DNA of 64,000 nucleotides from Clostridium magnum DSM 2767. GTDB taxonomy: Bacteria > Bacillota > Clostridia > Clostridiales > Clostridiaceae. Location: the NCBI RefSeq assembly GCF_001623875.1, contig NZ_LWAE01000002.1, positions 868,001 through 932,000 on the forward strand, read 5' to 3'. This document shows, in pieces, positions 34,965 to 43,750 of the stretch (position 1 is the first letter of the stretch; each line of letters opens with the position of its first letter). The notes under the pieces are model-generated. The model worked only from the letters and a program-made list of their open reading frames with translations, searched no databases and was not told where the DNA came from. Position numbers and translations under genes: made by a program.

Positions 34965-35891
34965 ATGATAGAGACAGTTTTATCTACTTTATTTCAAGTT
35001 ATTATGCCCCTTTCTATACCTGTAATTGCTGGAGCGCTTCTTGTGAGATTTAAAGACCTTGAAACAAAACCTTTGTTAACGCTAGTTTTATACTATTTAA
35101 CGCCAGGAATGATTTTTCAGACATTGACTACAGCTCAAATTTCTTTGGGAGAAGTGTACAGTACCCTGGCATTTTGTATAGTTAATCTTGTGTTTTTATG
35201 GGCTACTGCTAATATACTAGGGAAAACCTTAAAGTTATCTCCCCCAGAAACTGCAGGTCTTACTTTAATATCTACATTAACAAACAGTGTTAACTACGGC
35301 CTTCCACTTGTTTTGCTGTCTTTTGGAAAGTTGGGATTGGACAAAGCTTCTGTTTATGTGGTTGCTCAAATGATTATAGTAAATACAATTGGTGTTTATT
35401 TTGCAGCACGTTCTAGATTTTCTGGAAAAGATGCAGTGAAATCAGTGTTTACATTGCCTGCTATTTATGCAACAATATTGGCTATTTTAATGAGAACTTT
35501 TAATCTTCACTTTCCTGGCGGTATTGAAAAGGGCATTTCTATGATTAGTGAAGCATATTCACCTGTAGTTTTGACTATATTAGGAGCTCAAATGGCAAGG
35601 GTGAAAAATTCAGAGTTGGAGCAGGGAGTTCAGAGAGCTTTTTCCTCAGGCATGACAATACGTTTACTTTTATCACCGCTTATAGCATATTTTGTGTTAT
35701 ATATATTAGGAATAACAGGAACACTGCACTCCGTTCTATTTATTTTGGCATCCATGCCAGTAGCAGTAAATTCAGTTATACTAGCGGAAAAATTCGATGC
35801 ATCTCCTAAAATTGTTTCTAAATGTATTTTATGGACAACACTTGCTTCTTTTATAATTTTACCTATTCTTATTGTTATGGTAAAATTATAA
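34965..35891 (+). CDS. AEC-family (auxin efflux carrier-like) transporter
   Basis: This 308-residue membrane protein has about ten predicted helices in two five-helix repeats, with conserved LTLISTLTNSVNYGLPLV and VLTILGAQMAR and the C-terminal MPVAVNSVILAEKFDA. AEC proteins are secondary carriers for organic acids such as malate or malonate; the true substrate is not evident. It sits behind a kinase-like gene. Another AEC gene at 39490-40437 is only distantly similar. Confidence 0.87.
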   Translation: MIETVLSTLFQVIMPLSIPVIAGALLVRFKDLETKPLLTLVLYYLTPGMIFQTLTTAQISLGEVYSTLAFCIVNLVFLWATANILGKTLKLSPPETAGLTLISTLTNSVNYGLPLVLLSFGKLGLDKASVYVVAQMIIVNTIGVYFAARSRFSGKDAVKSVFTLPAIYATILAILMRTFNLHFPGGIEKGISMISEAYSPVVLTILGAQMARVKNSELEQGVQRAFSSGMTIRLLLSPLIAYFVLYILGITGTLHSVLFILASMPVAVNSVILAEKFDASPKIVSKCILWTTLASFIILPILIVMVKL

Positions 35892-35924
35892 TCTCAATTA
35901 ACTATAAAAGATAGATATAAGATT

Positions 35925-35977
35925 ATGAAGTGAAAACTTGAATCAGATGGGAGTATTAGAGCAGGTAGTCATCGGAT
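35925..35977 (-). repeat. Interspersed repeat, short form
   Basis: Read on the minus strand it is ATCCGATGACTACCTGCTCT, then AATACTCCCATCTGATTCAA, then GTTTTCACTTCAT. The middle hairpins of the long form are missing between the directly repeated ACTCC(C)ATCT words. Confidence 0.75.
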
Positions 35978-36037
35978 AAATTCATAAGTAAGTTCTAAAG
36001 ATCATTAAAAATGAAATTACAGTAGGAGGATATAAGA

Positions 36038-36415
36038 ATGGATGAATGTATATTTTGTAACTGCAATTCATCGGAAATAATTGCGGAAAATAAATTAGCT
36101 TTTGCTATAATGGATAAGTTTCCAGTGAATGAAGGTCATGTATTAATAATACCAAAAAGACATTTTCCTTTTTTCTTTGAAGCTACAGAAGAAGAAATAA
36201 AATCTATATATAGTTTACTTCATGAAGTAAAGGAAATGTTAGATATTCAGTATGAACCAGCAGGATATAATATTGGAGTTAACGTAGGTTACTATGCTGG
36301 ACAGACAATAAAGCATTTACATGTACACCTTATTCCAAGATATAAAGGGGATGTTGAAAACCCTAGAGGTGGAATCAGAAATCTAAAAGAGCCTCTAGTT
36401 GAATATGATGGGTAG
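36038..36415 (+). CDS. HIT-family nucleotide hydrolase/transferase
   Basis: This 125-residue protein has the histidine triad HLHVHLIPR near residue 97, preceded by a zinc-type start CIFC-N-C and EGHVLIIPKRHFPFFFEA. Small HIT proteins hydrolyse AMP-linked or similar nucleotides. Length is slightly short but complete. AGGAGGAT precedes the ATG. It is a single-gene unit with a strong terminator. Confidence 0.9.
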   Translation: MDECIFCNCNSSEIIAENKLAFAIMDKFPVNEGHVLIIPKRHFPFFFEATEEEIKSIYSLLHEVKEMLDIQYEPAGYNIGVNVGYYAGQTIKHLHVHLIPRYKGDVENPRGGIRNLKEPLVEYDG

Positions 36416-36435
36416 GAAAGATAATTAAATAAAAA

Positions 36436-36484
36436 AAGGAAACGGAATCATTGTAATAAATTACTAAAATGATTCCGTTTCCTT
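36436..36484 (+). terminator. Rho-independent terminator, perfect 17-bp stem
   Basis: AAGGAAACGGAATCATT (36436-36452) and AATGATTCCGTTTCCTT (36468-36484) are perfect arms with a further inner GTAAT/ATTAC stem. It could work in both directions. Confidence 0.8.
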
Positions 36485-36617
36485 CCCTTAGAATGAAACC
36501 TATTCCTAGATTCCAAGTTCAAGTAAAAGAATATAACGATCTATGTTGCACAATTATAGATAGCTTATCATCCCATTATAATCTTTCGACTATAATAAAA
36601 CAAATCACAACCTATAA

Positions 36618-36912
36618 TCATGGTTCCTTCAACCATTCAACATATCTACTCAACCCTATACAACCTTTTGGCTGTATAGAATCAACAGGAATTAATCCAT
36701 CAACACCCTGAACGATCTTAACTCGACCTTAAAGAATAAGTTGGAATCTTATTATAATCAATATAACATCGACTACAATAAAACTTTTCCCCACCCTATA
36801 AAATCTTACCTCTGACTATAAAATAGCCACTTTTAATGACCACTTTATAATCGTTGGTCGAACTATATATACCACATTTAATAGCATATATAGCTCTTTG
36901 CTCAACCGTCAT
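36618..36912 (-). pseudogene. Remnant of an unrecognised gene with a stop and a frameshift
   Basis: On the minus strand, from ATG 36912, the frame reads MTVEQRAIYAIKCGIYSSTN and on to VRGKIL, then a TAG. The same frame continues with GGEKFYCSRCYIDYNKIPTY. A one-base shift joins VKIVQGVDGLIPVDSIQPKG and then RYVEWLKEP before a TGA at 36618. The three pieces are protein-like and collinear, so I read this as a decayed gene of at least 98 codons; the frame is also open upstream to about 36965. The family is not recognised. The rest of the 36485-37150 gap shows no gene. Confidence 0.6.
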
Positions 36913-37163
36913 GTTCCTTATGATATTAATATGTGTAGTTTTATAAATAACATGCAGAATATTAGTATGTTATTTTTGGAAAAGTGTAATAAATATATTG
37001 GTATTAAAAAAAATTAATTTTTTGAAGCGAAAGAGAAGGTTTACTCGTCTAAATATATGATCGAGGAAGTTAAATTTAGGGTATCCAAGTATAAAGAGGA
37101 AAAGGAGGTATTAAATAATATACTTATTATTAAGAAAATATAAGAATAAAAGGAGTGGTAAAT

Positions 37164-37934
37164 TTGAAAAAAATTAATTTATTAAAAGTAAAAGGGACAT
37201 TTGTACTTATGACTGCGGCTATATCTCTTTTTCTAATGGGAGTAGCTCCAACTGTAAATCATAAGGTGTTGGCAGCAGAAGTTCAAACTAGTGTATCTAC
37301 AGCAAGAGAACTAAATGTTAATGGGGATGGAGAGATAAGTGTAACACCGGATATGGCATATGTATCCTTTGGAGTAACTACAGAAAAGAGTAGTGTAAGC
37401 GAAGCTCAAAAAATTAATTTAACTACGATGAATAGTATTATTGCAGCAATTAAAAAATCAGGAGTAGCAAGCGAGGACATTAAGACTACTAACTATTCTA
37501 TTAGTCCAAAATACAATTATGAAGAAAAAACAGGAAATAGCCCAATTGTTGGCTATACGGTTACAAGTACTTTAAGTGTTACAGCTAAAAATATAAATTC
37601 TCTTGGAAATATAATTGATACAGCTATAATAAATGGAGCAAATAACTCAAATGGCATAACTTTTGGTGTTAGTGATTATGAAAAGTACTATAATTTAGCT
37701 TTAAAAAATGCTATAGCCAATGCAAAAAACAAGGCGCAAGTAATGGCTAATTGTATAGATGTAAAACTAACAACTCCTTCAAAAATAACAGAAAACTCCA
37801 ATGGCATTCCTATCCAATATCCAGTTTTCTATAATGCTTCAGAAAAAGCTAGTTCCGTTATGGATCAAGGTATGATCGTTGAACCAGGGGTTTATAAAAT
37901 AAAGGCAAATGTTAGCTTAGTTTATGAGTATTAA
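37164..37934 (+). CDS. Secreted SIMPL-domain (DUF541) protein
   Basis: This 256-residue protein has a signal peptide ending near GVAPTVNHKVLAA, followed by a SIMPL/DUF541 domain (LNVNGDGEISVTPDMAYVSF; GYTVTSTLSVTAKNINSLGN; NAIANAKNKAQVMA). The family includes BP26/OMP28, which assemble into oligomeric rings; the function in Gram-positives is unknown. TTG at 37164 is taken as the start because AGGAG lies 8 bases before it; the GTG at 37155 overlaps that site. It is a single-gene unit. Confidence 0.85.
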   Translation: MKKINLLKVKGTFVLMTAAISLFLMGVAPTVNHKVLAAEVQTSVSTARELNVNGDGEISVTPDMAYVSFGVTTEKSSVSEAQKINLTTMNSIIAAIKKSGVASEDIKTTNYSISPKYNYEEKTGNSPIVGYTVTSTLSVTAKNINSLGNIIDTAIINGANNSNGITFGVSDYEKYYNLALKNAIANAKNKAQVMANCIDVKLTTPSKITENSNGIPIQYPVFYNASEKASSVMDQGMIVEPGVYKIKANVSLVYEY

Positions 37935-38000
37935 TGGAATTTTTTATAATGGGTAAAAATTAGACAAGCTTAATTTTGGGTATAAAAGGGTTTTAATATA

Positions 38001-38040
38001 AAAACACCAATAATCTTTAGTAGAGATATTGGTGTTTTTT
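38001..38040 (+). terminator. Terminator of the SIMPL gene
   Basis: AAAACACCAATA (38001-38012) and TATTGGTGTTTT (38027-38038) are perfect arms followed by TT. Confidence 0.75.
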
Positions 38041-38082
38041 GTTAAAACATTAAGAATATTAAAAAAATTAACGAAAAATTTA

Positions 38083-38111
38083 TTGACAGAAATCAATAAT
38101 GGGTATAAAGT
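38083..38111 (+). promoter_or_regulatory. Promoter of a very small transcription unit
   Basis: TTGACA (38083-38088) is followed after 17 bases by TAAAGT (38106-38111), with overlapping TATAAA. A short frame with a ribosome site and then a terminator follow. Confidence 0.5.
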
Positions 38112-38144
38112 ATATGGTATACTCAAATGAAAGAAGGTGAAATT

Positions 38145-38213
38145 ATGGATAAGGAACTAGTAATAATAACTGCTGATATTATCGAAGAATGTCTATGTGA
38201 ATCACTTGATTGA
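38145..38213 (+). CDS. Candidate 22-residue peptide gene
   Basis: ATG at 38145 follows AGAAGGTGAA by 5 bases. The frame encodes an acidic peptide with a Cys pair in EECLCESLD and then stops. It sits alone between a promoter (38083) and a terminator (38271). In the +1 frame the sequence continues DNFEKSNSVPKENITCHKK before a TGA, so it may be a 40-residue gene broken by one base. I recognise no family. Confidence 0.4.
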   Translation: MDKELVIITADIIEECLCESLD

Positions 38214-38270
38214 TAATTTTGAAAAGAGCAATTCTGTTCCTAAAGAGAATATTACATGTCATAAAAAATG

Positions 38271-38312
38271 AAAAGACCCTAGAGGTTGTAGCCTCTCGGA
38301 GGTCCTTTTTAT
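38271..38312 (+). terminator. Rho-independent terminator of the small unit
   Basis: GACC..AGAGG pairs with CCTCT..GGTC around a TTGTAG loop and is followed by CTTTTTATTTTTT. The stem is interrupted by a short internal loop. Confidence 0.7.
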
Positions 38313-38401
38313 TTTTTGATAAAGTTATTGGTTGTTAAGTGAGAAGAGCAGAGAATAAATTTTGAAGTTAAATATAATATTATGGTATAAATATGAGTTT
38401 T

Positions 38402-38454
38402 ATCTGATGACTACCCGCTCTAATACTCCCATCTGATTCAAGTTGCCACTTCAT
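38402..38454 (+). repeat. Interspersed repeat, short form
   Basis: It reads ATCTGATGACTACCCGCTCT, AATACTCCCATCTGATTCAA, GTTGCCACTTCAT. It matches the minus-strand copy at 35925-35977 except for a few bases. Confidence 0.75.
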
Positions 38455-38561
38455 ACTGTTTTTTATAGAGTAATAAAAATTATGAAAAAGTTTGTAAAAA
38501 TTACTTCTATATCCCCTCATATTTTGTAGATTCTTCGTACATATTATTGGAGGTGGTACTA

Positions 38562-39254
38562 ATGAATAGACTTTTTATTAATCTTTTTCCAATTATAGCA
38601 TCAGTGGTTATACTTTTTTTACATATATTGGGATACGCAGCTACGTTATATTTATCAAATTATTTAGTCTTTCTAATCTGGTTATTATCAGCATGTATTC
38701 ATATTATCCTTATACTTAAGCTTGGAAAGGTAACACGCTTTTTTCACAAATCTATGTACATAGATACCTTAACTCAATTAAACAACAGAAACTTTTTTAA
38801 TATGAATATAACTAATGCGATGGAAAGTTTGCAAAAAAAACAGACATATGTTTCTCTGCTGATAATAGATTTAGATAACTTCAAGGACATTAATGATACA
38901 TATGGTCATATTGCAGGTGATGAAATTCTAAAACAGCTATCTCATATTTTAAAGAATAATATCAGAACCACTGATATAGCTGCTAGATGGGGTGGTGATG
39001 AATTTGTAATAACTCTTCATGGAGTTAATGGGAAAGATGCATTCAATGTTGCAGATAGAATTAGAAGAATAATACATAATCATTATTTTTATTATAATGG
39101 TACTAGTTTTAAAGTTACGGCTAGTATAGGAATTGCCTCAATTGGAGACAAAATGGATATAAATACTTTCATAGATTTAGCTGATAAAGCATTATATAAG
39201 GCAAAAATCAATAAGAATTCAGTGGCTTTTTTAGATGTCTGCTTTGATTTATAG
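38562..39254 (+). CDS. Membrane diguanylate cyclase
   Basis: This 230-residue protein has two predicted membrane helices (about residues 8-28 and 33-54) and a complete GGDEF domain. The active site GGDEF is intact at 144-148 in RWGGDEFVI. The inhibitory I-site RxxD is present as RTTD exactly five residues before it. It should make cyclic di-GMP from two GTP and be product-inhibited. ATG 38562 was chosen because GGAGGTGG lies 5 bases upstream; an earlier in-frame start has no site. No sensor domain other than the membrane region is present. Confidence 0.92.
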   Translation: MNRLFINLFPIIASVVILFLHILGYAATLYLSNYLVFLIWLLSACIHIILILKLGKVTRFFHKSMYIDTLTQLNNRNFFNMNITNAMESLQKKQTYVSLLIIDLDNFKDINDTYGHIAGDEILKQLSHILKNNIRTTDIAARWGGDEFVITLHGVNGKDAFNVADRIRRIIHNHYFYYNGTSFKVTASIGIASIGDKMDINTFIDLADKALYKAKINKNSVAFLDVCFDL

Positions 39255-39261
39255 TTTAAGT

Positions 39262-39315
39262 AAAAAGGAATTGTTAGTTCTTATTACCGTGATAAGAACT
39301 AACAATTCCTTTTTT
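39262..39315 (+). terminator. Rho-independent terminator, 23-bp perfect stem
   Basis: The arms 39262-39284 and 39292-39314 are perfectly complementary (core GGAATTGTTAGTTCTTAT) and end in a T run. It follows the diguanylate cyclase. Confidence 0.85.
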
Positions 39316-39489
39316 ATAATAGGTTATGTTTAAAAACAAATAAGAAGCTTATAGAATAACTTTATAGAAGCAGCTAGTACATTTAATAAAAATATATGTT
39401 ATAATTATTCTACTGTCAAGGACAAGTTTAGACAAAAAATTAACTAATGAAAAAATGGCTATAGGTTGCAGAAGGGTGAGGACTAGAGA

Positions 39490-40437
39490 ATGGAAAGTTT
39501 AATATACAGTGTAAATGCCACATTTCCGGTATTTTCTGTTATTGTGATAGGTTATATTCTAAAACAGATAGGAATGTTAAATGATAACTTTATAGATGTA
39601 GCTAATAAATTTAATTTTAAGGTAACTTTACCTATACTATTATTTATGGATATAGGATCAACTAATATAATTAAGGATTTTGATGGTAAGTTTGTATTGT
39701 TTTGTGCAGTGGTTACAACTATTTGTTTTTGGACAATCTGGTATGTTACTAAAAAAATTATGAAAGACAGCTCAATGACAGGAGCTTTTGTTCAGGCAGC
39801 TTTTCGTGGAAGTGCAGCAGTTCTGGGAATTGCTTTTGTCCAAAATATATATGGAGATGCGGGAATGGCACCACTAATGATTATAGGAGCAGTTCCTCTT
39901 TATAACATATACTCTGTTATTGTACTTACATTTGAAGGTGAGAATAAGGAAAAAGGAAGAAACAATATAAAAAAGGCATGCATTAATATTATAAAGAACC
40001 CTATTATTATTGGGATTTTACTGGGGATATTAGAGTCCTTATTAAATATTAAACTCCCAAAAATGATTGATAAGACACTGGAGAATTTTGCGGTTATGGC
40101 TTCTCCACTAGCATTAGTAGCAATTGGAGCTGGTTTTGAAGGAAGAAAAGCCTTGGCAAAAATAAAACCGACTTTAACAGCTAGCTTGGTTAAATTAGTA
40201 GCTCAAGCAGCTCTATTTTTACCTCTGGCAGCATATTTTGGGTTTAGAGATCAAAAGCTTATTGCTTTGATTGTTATGCTGGGATCTCCAACTACAGCAA
40301 GTTGTTACATTATGGCAAAAAATATGAATAATGATGGAGTTTTGACTTCAAGTATTGTTGTAGCAACTACTTTATTATCAGCGGTTACATTAACTATGTG
40401 GATTTTTATCTTAAAAAGATTGGGATTCGTGGTGTAA
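39490..40437 (+). CDS. AEC-family transporter
   Basis: This 315-residue membrane protein has about ten helices and AEC features: VFSVIVIGYILKQIGMLND at the start, the central QAAFRGSAAVLGIAFVQN and the C-terminal MLGSPTTASCYIMAKNMNND. It belongs to the auxin efflux carrier family of organic anion or malate-type carriers; substrate not known. It starts at an ATG with AGGGTGAGG upstream. It stands alone. Confidence 0.87.
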   Translation: MESLIYSVNATFPVFSVIVIGYILKQIGMLNDNFIDVANKFNFKVTLPILLFMDIGSTNIIKDFDGKFVLFCAVVTTICFWTIWYVTKKIMKDSSMTGAFVQAAFRGSAAVLGIAFVQNIYGDAGMAPLMIIGAVPLYNIYSVIVLTFEGENKEKGRNNIKKACINIIKNPIIIGILLGILESLLNIKLPKMIDKTLENFAVMASPLALVAIGAGFEGRKALAKIKPTLTASLVKLVAQAALFLPLAAYFGFRDQKLIALIVMLGSPTTASCYIMAKNMNNDGVLTSSIVVATTLLSAVTLTMWIFILKRLGFVV

Positions 40438-40482
40438 GAATTGTTCTTTTCGAATTGGAAGATTAACTATACTGCACTTTAA

Positions 40483-40534
40483 ATAAAGTAAAACTTGAAT
40501 CAGATGGTAGTATTAGAGTGGGTAGTCATGAGAT
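40483..40534 (-). repeat. Interspersed repeat, short form, diverged
   Basis: On the minus strand it reads ATCTCATGACTACCCACTCT, AATACTACCATCTGATTCAA, GTTTTACTTTAT. It lies just upstream of the marR operator region. Confidence 0.65.
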
Positions 40535-40554
40535 AAATAATTTTTATAAAACCG

Positions 40555-40588
40555 ACACAATATAGTTGACTAATCAACGATATTGTGT
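40555..40588 (+). promoter_or_regulatory. Inverted repeat upstream of marR, likely operator
   Basis: ACACAATATAGTTGA (40555-40569) is inverted as TCAACGATATTGTGT (40574-40588) with one mismatch. The centre, GTTGACTAATCAAC, resembles MarR-type operators, and MarR genes usually repress themselves. A T-rich tract after it means a terminator is also possible. Confidence 0.55.
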
Positions 40589-40674
40589 TATTTTAGTTTT
40601 AGCTAGATGTTTTGATGTTTTATGGGATACTAACTAAGAAAACAGAAAAATAAAAATATAGAATAGGAGAACTT

Positions 40675-41151
40675 ATGGATAATAACGTGAGAATTTTACT
40701 TAAATTAACTAATGGTATATATAGATGCACACAGGTTTATATCGATAAAAAGCTTGGAAAATTTGATCTCAGCATAGGAACATACCCTTATTTACTTGTG
40801 TTGAATAAAAATCAAGGCATAAGTCAAAATGAAATAAGCAGAGAACTTAGCGTAGACAAAGCAATGTCTGCAAGAACTATTAAAAAGTTAATAGAGCTTG
40901 GATATATAAGAAAAGAAGAAAATGAAGAGGATATACGAGCTTATAAACTTTATATAACCGATAAAGCAAAGAGTATAATGCCGGAACTTATTGAGATTCT
41001 TAATGAATGGACTGATATTTTAGTACAGGGCAATGATAAAGAAAGAATAGAAAGTTCCTTGGAGTTTTTAGAAAATGTTTTAGAAAATGGAAAGAAATAT
41101 AAAAGAGAATGTTGTGAAAGGATGAAGAGTATTGAACAAGAAAGAAAATGA
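40675..41151 (+). CDS. MarR-family transcriptional regulator
   Basis: This 158-residue protein has the MarR winged helix-turn-helix: ISQNEISRELSVDKAMSART followed by IKKLIELGYIRKEENEEDIR with the wing Asp/Arg. It overlaps the following MFS gene by 20 bases, so it most likely controls that efflux pump and itself through the upstream inverted repeat. The effector is unknown. TAGGAGA precedes the ATG. Confidence 0.92.
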   Translation: MDNNVRILLKLTNGIYRCTQVYIDKKLGKFDLSIGTYPYLLVLNKNQGISQNEISRELSVDKAMSARTIKKLIELGYIRKEENEEDIRAYKLYITDKAKSIMPELIEILNEWTDILVQGNDKERIESSLEFLENVLENGKKYKRECCERMKSIEQERK

Positions 41152-42604
41152 AATATATGAAAAAAGATGGATAATTTTGTTTACAGTTTTATCTGCAACA
41201 TTCATGGCTACTTTAGATGGTAGTATTGTTAATGTGGCACTGCCAGATATGTCAGATAAATTAAATGTTAGTATGGCAGCTATTGAATGGGTAGTTACTA
41301 GTTTCTTAATAACTATTGCAGCTACAATTTTAATATTTGGAAGACTTGGAGATATAAAAGGAAAGACGAAGATATTTAGATTCGGTGTAGTTTTATTTAC
41401 GTTAGGTTCCTTATTGTGTGGATTTACAAATTCACTGCCAGTACTTGTGGCAGCAAGAGTTATACAGGCAGTAGGTGCAGCTGCTACTATGGCTACTAAT
41501 CAAGGAATTATAACTCAGGTTTTTCCTCAAAACGAGAGGGGAAGAGCCCTTGGAGTTCTTGGAACCTTTGTTGCATTAGGTGCTATGGCAGGCCCTCCAC
41601 TTGGCGGCATAATAGTTTCAGCTATAAGCTGGAAGTATATATTCTTAATAAATGTACCGATAGGAATAATTGTTTTTATACTTACTATTAAGGTATTTCC
41701 AGAATCTAATACAGTTTTAAATGAAAAACTTGATATAAAAGGAGCTTGTTTATTCACAATTGCTGTTGTGCTGTTATTTGGAGCATTAGTTCAGGGGCAA
41801 AGTATTGGATACGATAATCCGATTATGGTTTCTGCTTTTGCTATTGCGATTATTGCTTTTATAGTGTTCATTATGGTGGAAAGAAAAATGGAGGTACCTC
41901 TACTCCAATTAAAAATCTTCAACAATAGTTTATTTTCCATAAGTATAATATGTGCCTTTATTTCCTTTGTTGCAATTAGTGCATCAAATATAATATTACC
42001 TTTTTACTTTCAAGATGTATTAAAACTTTCTCCAGCGACAACCGGATTCTTTATGATGGTATCTCCAATTGTTTTAGCTGTGGTAGCCCCTTTTAGCGGT
42101 TACTTATCAGATAAGATTGGATCAGAGATTCTTACACTGATTGGTCTTATATTGACAAGCATGGGATTACTATTGGTATCTACCTTAAATGAAAAATCAA
42201 CGGTTACAATGCTAATGTTATATATAGTAATTATGACCATAGGAAATGGAGCATTCCAATCACCTAACAATTCTTTAATAATGTCTACAGTTCCAAAAGA
42301 CAAGCTTGGTATTGCAGGTAGCGTGAATGCACTTATTAGAAATCTTGGGTTCGTTGTTGGTACCTCTCTAGCCACCCTTTTACTATACAACAGAATGAGC
42401 TACAAGGCTGGATATAGAGTAATTGACTATATAAATGGCAGGGATGATGTGTTTATTTATGGGATGAAGTGTGTATATTTATCTGCAGGAATCCTGTGTA
42501 CAATTGGAGTTGTAATTACTGCATTGAGATTGTATAATATCAAAAAAATAAAGAAGGCTAAAGTTGAAACATCACAGTTAGAAGAAAAAACAGTTTTAAA
42601 TTAA
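41132..42604 (+). CDS. DHA2-family multidrug:proton antiporter (EmrB/QacA type)
   Basis: This 490-residue protein has 14 predicted helices and DHA2 motifs: FMATLDGSIVNVALPDM in helix 1 (motif D1), GRLGDIKGKTKIFRFG (motif A) and VLGTFVALGAMAGPPLGG (motif C). It exports drugs or toxic metabolites with proton import. The start is a TTG at 41132 inside the marR gene, with AAGGATG upstream. Coupling to marR implies drug-responsive expression. Confidence 0.92.
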   Translation: MNKKENEIYEKRWIILFTVLSATFMATLDGSIVNVALPDMSDKLNVSMAAIEWVVTSFLITIAATILIFGRLGDIKGKTKIFRFGVVLFTLGSLLCGFTNSLPVLVAARVIQAVGAAATMATNQGIITQVFPQNERGRALGVLGTFVALGAMAGPPLGGIIVSAISWKYIFLINVPIGIIVFILTIKVFPESNTVLNEKLDIKGACLFTIAVVLLFGALVQGQSIGYDNPIMVSAFAIAIIAFIVFIMVERKMEVPLLQLKIFNNSLFSISIICAFISFVAISASNIILPFYFQDVLKLSPATTGFFMMVSPIVLAVVAPFSGYLSDKIGSEILTLIGLILTSMGLLLVSTLNEKSTVTMLMLYIVIMTIGNGAFQSPNNSLIMSTVPKDKLGIAGSVNALIRNLGFVVGTSLATLLLYNRMSYKAGYRVIDYINGRDDVFIYGMKCVYLSAGILCTIGVVITALRLYNIKKIKKAKVETSQLEEKTVLN

Positions 42605-42611
42605 TTTTTAC

Positions 42612-42650
42612 AAGGGATATTTTCTGTTAAGGAGAATATCCTTATTGCTT
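42612..42650 (+). terminator. Terminator after the MFS gene
   Basis: AAGGGATATT and AATATCCTT form a stem with one bulged G, followed by a T-containing tract. It is weaker than most here. Confidence 0.5.
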
Positions 42651-42838
42651 TACATTGCCAATTTCGGAAAGTTAATTATTTGGGAAAAGTATTTGTAAGA
42701 AAATTAAGAATATTGGATTGAAGTAAAGAAAACTTATAATAATTTATAAAAGTGCTATGAATTATACAGATATATGACATATCATTAATAAAAGTGAAAT
42801 ATATTTGAAAAATTGATTTAAGCTTTGAAGAATTTTTA

Positions 42839-42867
42839 TTGACACTTAAAAAATATTTTGATATTAT
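42839..42867 (+). promoter_or_regulatory. Promoter of the amino acid ABC operon
   Basis: TTGACA (42839-42844) and TATTAT (42862-42867) are 17 bases apart. ATTATTTATTCGT/AAAATGAATAAT just after it is an imperfect inverted repeat (42864-42888) that could bind a repressor such as an ArgR-type protein. The rest of the 42651-42838 gap holds nothing recognisable. Confidence 0.65.
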
Positions 42868-42935
42868 TTATTCGTAAAATGAATAATTGTAAATACTAAT
42901 TTGCAATATAGATATAATTGAGGGGGAAACACAAA

Positions 42936-43721
42936 ATGAAGAAAATTATAGTAAAAGCTTTAGCAATGATGATGGTTGCTGCAAGTTTAGTTGGTTGTGG
43001 AACTACTAAAACAGAGACAAGCACTAGCTCAAGTAAGAAATTCACTAAAAAATATGTAATAGCAACGGATGCAACTTATGCTCCATTTGAGTTCCAAAAA
43101 GACGGAAAATATGTAGGTATAGATATAGATTTGCTTGAAGCTATTGCAAAAATAGAAGGATTCGAATATGAATTGAAGCCAATGGATTTTAAAGGTATAA
43201 TTCCAGCATTACAATCTAATCAAATTGATGGGGCTATAGCTGGTATGGGTATAACAGATGAAAGAAAAAAAGTTTTAGATATATCAGAGGGATATTATGA
43301 GTCTGGCCTTTCAGCTGTAGTAAAAAAGGACAATGATAAGATAAACTCTCCAGAGGACTTTAAAGGAAAAACACTTGCAGTTAAAAAGGGAACTATGGGA
43401 GCAAAATATGCAGAAGAAAATAAAGACAAGCTAAATTTAACAATCAAATATTTCAATGATACTCCATCAATGATGCAGGAAGTAAAAAATGGAAATGCAG
43501 ATATTACTTTTGAAGATTATCCTGTAATTGCTTATATGATTTCCGTAGATCCTAATTCAGGTTTAAAAATTGCTGGAGATAAACTAAGCAAACAGATGTA
43601 TGGATTTGCAGTTAAAAAAGGAAGTAACAAAGAATTATTAGATGCATTTAATGACGGATTTAAGAAGCTAAAAGAAAATGGAGAATACGATAAAATAGTT
43701 GCAAAATATATTAAAAAGTAA
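42936..43721 (+). CDS. Polar amino acid ABC transporter substrate-binding lipoprotein
   Basis: This 261-residue lipoprotein has the lipobox ASLVGC and then the SBP_bac_3 domain: KYVIATDATYAPFEFQKDGK, IDIDLLEAIAKIEGFEYEL, LQSNQIDGAIAGMGITDERK. This type binds polar amino acids such as glutamine, arginine or cystine; the exact ligand is not clear. ATG 42936 is the start because GAGGGGG lies 9 bases upstream; TTG 42918 overlaps that site. It heads an operon with a permease and an ATPase; a perfect hairpin follows it. Confidence 0.92.
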   Translation: MKKIIVKALAMMMVAASLVGCGTTKTETSTSSSKKFTKKYVIATDATYAPFEFQKDGKYVGIDIDLLEAIAKIEGFEYELKPMDFKGIIPALQSNQIDGAIAGMGITDERKKVLDISEGYYESGLSAVVKKDNDKINSPEDFKGKTLAVKKGTMGAKYAEENKDKLNLTIKYFNDTPSMMQEVKNGNADITFEDYPVIAYMISVDPNSGLKIAGDKLSKQMYGFAVKKGSNKELLDAFNDGFKKLKENGEYDKIVAKYIKK

Positions 43722-43750
43722 TATAGAGTAAACATAATCTAAAAGTAAAA

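Noticed and set aside
36469-36711. 80-codon plus-strand frame after the HIT gene
   Set aside because: It starts inside the terminator stem, has no ribosome site, and lies opposite the better supported minus-strand remnant.
24526-40534. CRISPR array
   Set aside because: The repeats are far apart, in both orientations and between genes, with no regular spacers or cas genes.
42864-42888. ArgR box as a firm call
   Set aside because: The inverted repeat is imperfect and does not match the ArgR consensus well enough, so it is only mentioned as possible.
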